Source of the DNA: Bacteroidales bacterium
Lineage (GTDB): Bacteria; Bacteroidota; Bacteroidia; Bacteroidales; P3
DNA: 64,000 nucleotides
Direction: 5' to 3'
Assembly: GCA_022482545.1 (NCBI GenBank)
Contig: JAKVOZ010000009.1
Span: forward strand, 1 to 64,000
Below, in pieces: positions 8,358 to 15,427 of this stretch. The position numbers were made by a program, and so were the translations under genes. A model generated the notes under the pieces. That model ran no database searches. It saw only the letters and a list, made by a program, of their open reading frames with translations, and was not told where the DNA came from. The stretch's first letter is position 1; each line of letters begins with the position of its first letter.

Positions 8358-8492
8358 TAAAAGATAGCGTATTATTTTTATTGATTAAATCTTTGCTGTT
8401 TTTGTTTAGTGAATAAAAGCGAGTAAAAGATATATTGTTAGATTTTTTTGATTACTTGATGCTCATTATATTATATTGTTAGATTTTTTTTG

Positions 8493-8500
8493 TAATTTTG
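8493..8500 (+). promoter_or_regulatory. promoter -7 element TAATTTTG for alaS
   Basis: TAATTTTGC matches TAnnTTTG and lies 98 bp upstream of the alaS ATG; a TTG (8477-8479) stands upstream as a possible -33 part. Confidence 0.55.
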
Positions 8501-8517
8501 CAACGAAAACTGTGGCG

Positions 8518-8586
8518 ATGAATTATATAACCGTGGTAAGGATAAACAATCAAAACAAGATTGCTTTAATAGAAAATTTGAAATAA
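8518..8586 (+). CDS. possible 22-codon leader peptide before alaS
   Basis: An ATG about 18 nt after the promoter element opens a 22-codon frame (MNYITVVRINNQNKIALIEN..., stop TAA) that ends 11 nt before the alaS start. It has a plausible position for a leader peptide but is not rich in Ala codons, and chance open frames are common in AT-rich DNA. Weakly supported. Confidence 0.2.
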   Translation: MNYITVVRINNQNKIALIENLK

Positions 8587-8597
8587 TAAACAAGAAT

Positions 8598-11210
8598 ATG
8601 ACATCTAATGAAATTAGAAAGACTTTTATAGATTTCTTTGCAAGTAAAGGGCATACAGTTGTTCCTTCTTCATCTATGATAGTTAAGAATGACCCAACAC
8701 TACTGTTCACTAATGCGGGAATGAATCAATTCAAAGATATATTTTTAGGTAACATTCAAAAACCATATACAAGGGCAACAGATAGTCAAAAATGTCTTCG
8801 TGTAAGTGGCAAACACAATGATTTGGAAGAAGTAGGACACGATACATATCATCACACTATGTTTGAGATGCTTGGCAATTGGTCGTTTGGAGATTATTTT
8901 AAAAAGGAAGCTATTGCATATTCTTGGGAGTTATTAACAAAAGTGTATAAGATAGATGAGAATAATCTGTATGTAACAGTGTTTGGAGGTGATGAAAAAG
9001 ATGGAACAACGAAAGATGAAGAGGCTTACAACTATTGGAAGCAGTGGATAAGTGAAGATAGAATAATACTTGGAAATAAGAAAGATAACTTTTGGGAGAT
9101 GGGAGAAGTAGGACCTTGTGGCTCTTGTTCAGAGATACATATAGATTTGAGGAGTGAAAAAGATAAGAAAAAGATAAGTGGCAAAGAGTTAGTAAATAAA
9201 GATAATCCACTTGTGATAGAAATATGGAACTTAGTGTTTATGCAATATAATCGTTTGGCAGACGGTTCGCTTGTACCATTAAAAGAAAAGAATATTGATA
9301 CAGGAATGGGCTTTGAACGTTTGTGTATGGTTATTGAAGGCAAACAATCAAATTATGATACAGATGTATTCCAGCCATTAATACAAGAAATAGCAAGCAA
9401 AGCAAATGAAGAATATGGCAAAGATGAAAAAAAAGATATAGCAATGCGTGTTATTGCAGACCATGAAAGAGCGGTAACGTTTGCTATTGCTGACGGACTT
9501 TTGCCATCTAATTCAAAGGCAGGTTATGTAATAAGAAGAATATTAAGAAGGGCAGTAAGATATGGTTATACTTTTCTTGGTTTTAAAGAACCTTTTATGT
9601 ATTCGCTTGTTAATACTTTGGTTAATCAAATGGGAGAACAATACAAAGAATTGAAACAAAACCAAGACTTGATAACAAAAGTAATAAAAGAAGAAGAGAA
9701 TGCTTTCCTTAGAACACTTTCTAACGGAATAATAAAGTTTGATAAATATATACAAGAGAATAAAGAAAAGGAGATAGATGGAGCATTTGCTTTTGAACTT
9801 TTTGATACTTATGGTTTTCCAATAGATTTAACAGTCCTTATGGCAAGAGAAAAAGGTCTTATTGTTGATATGGATTCTTTTGAAAAACATTTACAAGAAC
9901 AAAAACAAAGAAGTAAGAATGCTGCCAGTATTAAGAGTGATGATTGGGTTGTAGTAGATGATAGGGTTGTAGAAGAAGAGTTTGTGGGATATGATGAGAT
10001 GGAAACCAAGGCAAAGATAATACGTTATAGGAAGATAGAAACCAAAGGCAATATTCTTTATCAAATAGTACTAAATAGGACACCTTTTTATGGAGAGATG
10101 GGAGGACAAGTAGGTGATAGTGGTGTGTTGGAAAATGATAAAGAGAAGGTAGAAATAATAGACACAAAGAGAGAGAACAATCTTATAATTCATATATCAA
10201 AGATATTACCGAAAGATATTGATAAAGAATTTACTGCAAAAGTTAATATAAGAAAACGTTTAGCAATAGAAAGAAACCATACAGCGACTCACTTACTTCA
10301 CAACGCATTAAGAAATGTACTTGGTCTTCATGTAGAACAAAAAGGCTCTTATGTTGATGACAAAAGATTACGTTTTGACTTTGCACATCACAGCAAGATG
10401 AGTAAGCAGGAGATACGAGAAGTGGAAAGACAAGTGAATAGTATGATAAGAGAAGACTTTGTGGCAGATGACAAGCGAGATGTGCCAATAGATAAGGCAA
10501 AAGAAATGGGGGCAATGGCTTTGTTTAGTGAGAAATATGGCGATAAAGTAAGAGTGATACGTTTTGGTCAATCCATAGAACTTTGTGGAGGAACTCATGT
10601 AAAAAGTACTGGAACAATAGGAGCAATAAAAATAATTAATGAGAGTGCTATTGCTGCCGGAATTAGAAGAATAGAAGCCGTAACAGGAGAAGAATATGAA
10701 AAATATATAAATAAAACGATAGATACCTTAGATGATATAAATGCTTTGTTTGTTGCCTCGCCTAATATCTTAAACTCTATAAAGAAAACTATTGATGAAA
10801 ACAATGAACTAAAAAAACAAGTAGAAGAGTTTATTAAAAAAGAAAATGAAAAAGTATTTAATGAAATACAAAACAAAAAACAAATAATAAATGATGTTAA
10901 TTATTATGAATGTTGTTTGCCATTAAATAGTGATAGTATGAAAGATATAGCTTTTCGTTTTCGTGGTATGGATAAGAATTTCCTTTTTGTTGGAGCAAGC
11001 AATATGAACGATAAAGTATCTTTAACAATAATGGTTTCAGATAATTTAGTTAGTGAAAAAGATGTTGATTGTGGAAAATTAATAAGAGAAGTAGCAAAGA
11101 ACATTAAAGGTGGTGGCGGAGGACAGAAATATTTTGCTACTGCTGGTGGTAAGGATGCAACAGGAATAGAAAAGGCTGTTAAAGAGATAAAAGAAAATAT
11201 TTTAAAATAA
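8598..11210 (+). CDS. alaS: alanyl-tRNA synthetase
   Basis: The 870-residue enzyme charges tRNA-Ala. Visible in order are the class II catalytic core with PSSSMIVKNDPTLLFTNAGM (about 21-40), the HDTYHHTMFEMLGNWSFGDYF motif (about 79-98), the GPCGSCSEIH segment, and the editing domain with the zinc site RNHTATHLLH and CGGTHVKSTG. The C-terminal C-Ala domain ends in the glycine-rich GGGGGQKYFATAGGKD. Length is typical. It has its own promoter-like element and is followed by typA 28 bp later. Confidence 0.97.
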   Translation: MTSNEIRKTFIDFFASKGHTVVPSSSMIVKNDPTLLFTNAGMNQFKDIFLGNIQKPYTRATDSQKCLRVSGKHNDLEEVGHDTYHHTMFEMLGNWSFGDYFKKEAIAYSWELLTKVYKIDENNLYVTVFGGDEKDGTTKDEEAYNYWKQWISEDRIILGNKKDNFWEMGEVGPCGSCSEIHIDLRSEKDKKKISGKELVNKDNPLVIEIWNLVFMQYNRLADGSLVPLKEKNIDTGMGFERLCMVIEGKQSNYDTDVFQPLIQEIASKANEEYGKDEKKDIAMRVIADHERAVTFAIADGLLPSNSKAGYVIRRILRRAVRYGYTFLGFKEPFMYSLVNTLVNQMGEQYKELKQNQDLITKVIKEEENAFLRTLSNGIIKFDKYIQENKEKEIDGAFAFELFDTYGFPIDLTVLMAREKGLIVDMDSFEKHLQEQKQRSKNAASIKSDDWVVVDDRVVEEEFVGYDEMETKAKIIRYRKIETKGNILYQIVLNRTPFYGEMGGQVGDSGVLENDKEKVEIIDTKRENNLIIHISKILPKDIDKEFTAKVNIRKRLAIERNHTATHLLHNALRNVLGLHVEQKGSYVDDKRLRFDFAHHSKMSKQEIREVERQVNSMIREDFVADDKRDVPIDKAKEMGAMALFSEKYGDKVRVIRFGQSIELCGGTHVKSTGTIGAIKIINESAIAAGIRRIEAVTGEEYEKYINKTIDTLDDINALFVASPNILNSIKKTIDENNELKKQVEEFIKKENEKVFNEIQNKKQIINDVNYYECCLPLNSDSMKDIAFRFRGMDKNFLFVGASNMNDKVSLTIMVSDNLVSEKDVDCGKLIREVAKNIKGGGGGQKYFATAGGKDATGIEKAVKEIKENILK

Positions 11211-11238
11211 TAAGTAAATAAAAAACAATAAAAAATTT

Positions 11239-13065
11239 ATGCAGAATATACGCAACGTAGCAATAATAGCTCATGTTGATCATGGAAAGACGACACTAGT
11301 TGATAGAATGCTTTATCAAGCTAAGCTTTTTAGAGATAATCAAGAACAAAAAGAACTTATCCTTGATAATAATGATTTAGAGAGAGAAAGAGGTATAACA
11401 ATCCTTTCAAAGAATGTTTCAATACGATATAAAGGTATTAAAATAAATATCATAGACACTCCAGGACACAGCGATTTTGGAGGAGAAGTAGAAAGAGTAC
11501 TTAATATGGCAGATGGAGTCCTTTTAGTAGTAGATGCTTTTGAAGGCCCAATGCCTCAAACACGTTTTGTTCTTCAAAAAGCCATTGAGTTAAATCTTAA
11601 ACCTATTGTAGTAATAAATAAAGTAGATAAACCTAACTGCGACCCAATAAACACACAAGAAAAAGTCTTTGACTTAATGTGTAATCTTGGAGCAACAGAA
11701 GACCAATTAAACTTTCCAACAGTATATGGTTCATCAAAACAAGGTTGGATGAGCGAAGATTATACTAAACCTACAACAGATGTATCTTATCTTTTAGACC
11801 AGATAATAAAATATATACCAGCCTATCCTCATTTGGAAGGAAATACTCAACTTATGATTTCTTCTTTGGATTATTCTTCTTATGTTGGAAGAATAGCTGT
11901 AGGACGTTTGCATAGAGGAACATTACAAGCAGGACAATCAGTTATACTTTCAAAAGCAAATGGAGAAAAAGCTTTGTCAAAAATAAAAGAGTTATATGTT
12001 TTTGAAGGATTAGCAAAAGAAAAGGTAAAAACACCAGTAGAAGCAGGAGAAATAGTTGCTGTACTTGGAATAGATAATTTTGAGATAGGAGATACTATTT
12101 GTGATGCAGAAAATCCACAGCCATTGAAACCAATAAAAGTAGATGAACCAACACTTAGTATGTTATTCACTATTAATAATTCTCCATTCTTTGGTAAAGA
12201 CGGAAAGTTTGTTACTTCACGACATCTTAGAGAAAGATTACATAAAGAACTTGAAAAAAATCTTGCTCTTAAAGTTGAAGATACAGATTCTCCTGATACA
12301 ATGATAGTTTATGGTCGTGGTATTTTGCATCTTTCTATTCTTATTGAAACAATGCGAAGAGAAGGTTATGAACTTCAAGTAGGACAGCCAAAAGTAATAA
12401 TAAAAGAAATAGATGGAAAGAAATGTGAGCCGGTAGAACAACTAATCATTGTTACACCAGATAACTTTGCTGGTAAGATAATAGAACAAGTTACATCAAG
12501 AAAAGGAGAACTTGTTTCAATTGAACCACAAGGCGACCGTTCTCATATAGAATTTACAATACCATCAAGAGGAATAATAGGACTTAGAAATACTATCCTT
12601 ACAATATCAGAAGGAGAAGCAATAATGGCTCATCAACTTAAAGGTTTTGAACCATGGAAAGGAGAGATACCAACAAAAAGAATGGGTGCTTTAATAGCAA
12701 AAGAAAATGGTACAGTAATAGAGTATTCATTAAATAAACTACAAGATAGAGGACGTTTCTTTGTTGAACCAGGAGAAGAGATTTATACAGGAATGGTTGT
12801 TGGAGAAGGGCTTCGTCCAGATGATATAGTTGTCAATCTTGTTATTACAAAGAAACTAACTAATATGAGAGCAGCAGGTAGTGATGATAAAGTAAGTATT
12901 GCTCCTGCTATTAAGATGTCTTTGGAAGAATCTATGGAATATATTAAGGAAGATGAGTATTTAGAGATAACACCAAAACATCTTAGAATAAGAAAGATAA
13001 TGTTGAATGAGATAGATAGAAAACGAGCAGCAATAGCAAAGGCTAATCTATCTGAAAATAATTAG
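11239..13065 (+). CDS. typA: translational GTPase TypA/BipA
   Basis: The 608-residue protein is an EF-G-like ribosome-associated GTPase that helps ribosome assembly and stress adaptation. The G domain shows G1 AHVDHGKTT (about 11-19), the switch with RERGITI, G3 DTPGHSDFGGEVER, and G4 NKVD. Domain II, an EF-G domain III/V-like region and the TypA-specific C-terminal domain (IEFTIPSRGIIGLR, then the basic SDDKVSIAPAIKMSLEES) are all present. Normal length. rnpB follows 27 bp later on the same strand. Confidence 0.97.
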   Translation: MQNIRNVAIIAHVDHGKTTLVDRMLYQAKLFRDNQEQKELILDNNDLERERGITILSKNVSIRYKGIKINIIDTPGHSDFGGEVERVLNMADGVLLVVDAFEGPMPQTRFVLQKAIELNLKPIVVINKVDKPNCDPINTQEKVFDLMCNLGATEDQLNFPTVYGSSKQGWMSEDYTKPTTDVSYLLDQIIKYIPAYPHLEGNTQLMISSLDYSSYVGRIAVGRLHRGTLQAGQSVILSKANGEKALSKIKELYVFEGLAKEKVKTPVEAGEIVAVLGIDNFEIGDTICDAENPQPLKPIKVDEPTLSMLFTINNSPFFGKDGKFVTSRHLRERLHKELEKNLALKVEDTDSPDTMIVYGRGILHLSILIETMRREGYELQVGQPKVIIKEIDGKKCEPVEQLIIVTPDNFAGKIIEQVTSRKGELVSIEPQGDRSHIEFTIPSRGIIGLRNTILTISEGEAIMAHQLKGFEPWKGEIPTKRMGALIAKENGTVIEYSLNKLQDRGRFFVEPGEEIYTGMVVGEGLRPDDIVVNLVITKKLTNMRAAGSDDKVSIAPAIKMSLEESMEYIKEDEYLEITPKHLRIRKIMLNEIDRKRAAIAKANLSENN

Positions 13066-13092
13066 TAATACGAAAAAATAATAAAATAACAT

Positions 13093-13454
13093 AAGTCAGC
13101 ACCGTTCTATCGCTGTAAGATAATATTTCTTAAAGAGGAAAGTCCGGGCAACATAGAGCATCATACTATCTAACGGATAGGCAGAGGTTTATTTTTTTCC
13201 TCTGACAGAAAAGTGCAACAGAAAAAAACCGCCTTATTTTATATAAGGTAAGGGTGAAAAAGTGAGGTAAGAGCTTACTAATTATTGTAGTGATATGATA
13301 ATTGTGCAAACCTTATGAGTTGAAAGACCAAATATATCAACATTAAAGCATTGGCTCGGTGCTGTTGAGGGGTAGGTCGATAGAGTTTTATCGCAAGGTA
13401 AGGCGTAGATTAATGATAGAACAACGACAGAACCCGGCTTATAGATGCTGATTT
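13093..13454 (+). ncRNA. rnpB: RNase P RNA, bacterial type A
   Basis: The region contains the conserved core GAGGAAAGTCCGGGC (about 13135-13149), the CAACAGAAA and GGTAAGGGTGAAA segments, a GGGTAGGTCGATAGAG-like P7/P10 area, and the 3' conserved ACAGAACCCGGCTTAT (about 13428-13443). The ends pair (AAGTCAGCA 13093-13101 with TGCTGATTT 13446-13454), closing helix P1. It is the catalytic RNA that trims tRNA 5' ends. Ends are set by the P1 pairing and are good to a few bases. Confidence 0.93.
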
Positions 13455-13523
13455 ATGTTTTTTATTTATTGTTGAATTTTAATGTTAAATTTTTTAATTA
13501 AATTATAAATAGGAATAATAGTT

Positions 13524-13931
13524 ATGGAAAAAATAAAAGTAGGAGATACATACGATTTTGAAGTTATGTATCATCAAAAAGATGTTGATATGTTCGCAAA
13601 TATTTCAGGAGATAACAATCCAATACATATCAATCCGGAATATGCAGCCAAGACACCATTCAAAACTCCTATCGTTCATGGATTTTTTGCTGGTGCAGTG
13701 TTTTCAAGAGTGTTTGGAACGATGTGGCCAGGCGAAGGAACAATATATATGAACCAAGAGATGAGCTTTCGTAGTCCTGTGTTCGTTGAAAGACAATATG
13801 TTGCCAAATTCAAAGTTTTGGAAGTTAATCAAGAAAAACATCGTGGCATAATAGAATGTGTTTTGGAAGACAAACAAGGTAATCAAGCAATCATTGGTAA
13901 GGCTATGTTAAAACATAATGATAGATTTTAG
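13524..13931 (+). CDS. MaoC-like (R)-specific enoyl-CoA hydratase
   Basis: The 135-residue single hot-dog domain has the hydratase 2 motif: ANISGDNNPIHINPEYA (Asp near 31, His near 36) and IVHGFFAGAVFSRV. The family hydrates trans-2-enoyl-CoA to (R)-3-hydroxyacyl-CoA, feeding lipid or PHA-type metabolism; in other genomes such proteins serve branched acyl-CoA metabolism, and substrate cannot be read here. It stands alone after rnpB, with no tell-tale neighbour. Confidence 0.85.
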   Translation: MEKIKVGDTYDFEVMYHQKDVDMFANISGDNNPIHINPEYAAKTPFKTPIVHGFFAGAVFSRVFGTMWPGEGTIYMNQEMSFRSPVFVERQYVAKFKVLEVNQEKHRGIIECVLEDKQGNQAIIGKAMLKHNDRF

Positions 13932-14040
13932 CTGTCGGTACAAACGAAAAGGATACTATAAATCTTAGGAATTTTGAATTATAAGTTATTAATTGAATAT
14001 TCAAAAATCCAAAACAAATAATAATTAAAATATAATAACA

Positions 14041-14158
14041 ATCCGTTGAAATGGATTAAAGAACTATTTAAATGGAATCAAAAGACATTTAAATGGATTA
14101 AAGAACTATTTTACTGGAATAGCAATCCATTTTAATAGAATAAAAAACTATTTTAATT
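14041..14158. repeat. 21-bp modular repeat array, about 5.5 units
   Basis: Consecutive 21-bp units combine TTTAAATGGATT-like linkers with the words AAAGAACTA, CAAAAGACA, AAAGAACTA, AGCAATCCA and a degenerate AAAAAACTA. This is the clearest uninterrupted array of the family in the window. Confidence 0.85.
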
Positions 14159-14256
14159 AATATATATAAGTAATAGTTAAGTAAAAAGAGAGATTGAATA
14201 GTATGCTATAATACAAAAGCATTACTCATATTCATCATAATCAAACTAAAATACAA

Positions 14257-14293
14257 TAGGAGTAAATATATTTGTATTAAATATTTACTCCTA
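14257..14293 (+). promoter_or_regulatory. promoter element inside a 13-bp palindrome
   Basis: TAGGAGTAAATAT (14257-14269) and ATATTTACTCCTA (14281-14293) form a perfect inverted repeat with an 11-bp centre. TATATTTG (14267-14274), a TAnnTTTG match, spans the left arm and centre, 31 bp before the small membrane-protein gene. The arrangement fits an operator covering the promoter, or an RNA hairpin. Confidence 0.45.
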
Positions 14294-14304
14294 AGGTAGG
14301 GCTT

Positions 14305-14601
14305 ATGTTAGTTTTTTTTACTAATTTTGTATTTGTTATGGGAACAATTATTACTACAATACTTATAATATATATTATAACAAGTGTTATTAGTTTTATT
14401 TTTAGTGAATCTTTATTAATAAGTATATTTAATATCCTAAAATACTTACTAATCTTTATTTGTCTGCCTATTGTACCTTTTATAGTTGCATATAAAAATA
14501 AAAAAGAACATCCAATACAATCTAAAATGATTGTTATTTTACAATCAATTCTTTATGCTTCTATATTTTTTATATTGGTTATATATTTTAAATCTAATTA
14601 G
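14305..14601 (+). CDS. small membrane protein of unknown function
   Basis: The 98-residue product is almost wholly hydrophobic, with segments at about 2-35, 40-60 and 76-95 separated by the basic loop AYKNKKEHPIQSK. No family is recognised. The ATG at 14305 follows the palindromic promoter element by 31 bp; an internal ATG at 14338 (MGTIITTI) is an alternative. Long Phe/Ile-rich frames can be chance in such AT-rich DNA, but the promoter and the loop with charged residues favour a real gene. Confidence 0.5.
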   Translation: MLVFFTNFVFVMGTIITTILIIYIITSVISFIFSESLLISIFNILKYLLIFICLPIVPFIVAYKNKKEHPIQSKMIVILQSILYASIFFILVIYFKSN

Positions 14602-14671
14602 TTTTAGTTGAAAAAATATAAAAGTATAGTATTGTTTATTAAAAAAGATAAAATGCCAATATTCTCATTTT

Positions 14672-15421
14672 TTATTCATTAACACCAAAACCAAAAAGAG
14701 CAAAATCTGCTTTGGTTGGGTCTGTATCAAAAACTTCTTTCATCTTATTTGTTATCTCTTGTGCGGTATGAAAGTTAGAAGTTTTTTTGTTGATAATGTT
14801 TAATCTTGTTGCTATTTGAAAGACATGAGTATCCAAAGGAATAATAAGGTCTTTCTTGTCTATGATATGCCAAAGACCTAAATCAACAATACCATCATCT
14901 CTAACAAGCCAACGCAAAAACATACAAAGACGCTTACATGCTGATGATGTATCTTGTGGCACTCCTTTGACTCCAATAAACAATGATATTAAACCATTTA
15001 ACACATCAATAAAAGTAATATCTTCTCTTTGTTTATTTATTTTTTTGATTAAAACATCTTCCATCGTTATATTATCTTTCAAAGAATATATATTATAAAG
15101 ATGAGAGCAAAGATTATAAAAGTCGTCTTTAACATAAAAACGATACAAATTATCTTTGTTGTCTTTATATTTTAGAAAACATTTATTTATTATGTATTGA
15201 TAAGGTGAAAGAGAATTAAAGTCAAGATAAATTTTATCTAACACCTGCAAAAACTTCTCTCTTTTACCATAAGCAAGCCAAGAAGCAATAAATCCTGCTA
15301 TTTCAATATCTTTCTTGTCTTTGAACCGATGACAAAAAGAAATAGGGTCGTCTTTGATGAAGTCTTTTGTGTTATATTTTTCTGCCAAAGATTGCAAATA
15401 TTTTATTGTTTTTTCGTCCAT
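14672..15421 (-). CDS. TIGR02757 (DUF2400) family protein
   Basis: The 249-residue protein matches the conserved Bacteroidota/Spirochaetes family TIGR02757: DPISFCHRF...EIAGFIASWLAYGKREKFL near the N-terminus, CKRLCMFLRWLVRDDGIVDLGLW (about 165-188), IPLDTHVFQIATRL, and the end DPTKADFALFGFGVNE. The C-terminal half resembles helix-hairpin-helix DNA glycosylases, but function is unproven. It starts 6 bp after the GH3 fusion gene and is likely cotranscribed with it. Confidence 0.85.
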   Translation of the reverse strand: MDEKTIKYLQSLAEKYNTKDFIKDDPISFCHRFKDKKDIEIAGFIASWLAYGKREKFLQVLDKIYLDFNSLSPYQYIINKCFLKYKDNKDNLYRFYVKDDFYNLCSHLYNIYSLKDNITMEDVLIKKINKQREDITFIDVLNGLISLFIGVKGVPQDTSSACKRLCMFLRWLVRDDGIVDLGLWHIIDKKDLIIPLDTHVFQIATRLNIINKKTSNFHTAQEITNKMKEVFDTDPTKADFALFGFGVNE

Positions 15422-15427
15422 GATTAA

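Larger units (their letters stand above)
8294..8597. other. 304-bp intergenic region hemW-alaS
   Basis: It holds a hairpin after hemW (8312-8357), an AT-rich stretch (8358-8490) in which TTGTTAGATTTTTTT occurs twice (about 8438 and 8476), a promoter element (8493-8500), and a leader with a possible 22-codon reading frame (8518-8586). Confidence 0.6.
13932..14304. other. 373-bp intergenic region with 21-bp repeat array
   Basis: No gene is seen. It holds AT-rich DNA (13932-14038), a 21-bp modular array (14041-14158) and a palindrome overlapping a promoter element (14257-14293). Confidence 0.6.

Noticed and set aside
14257-14293. Phase-variable invertible promoter
   Set aside because: The region between the inverted arms is only 11 bp, far shorter than known Bacteroides invertons, and no recombinase lies nearby.
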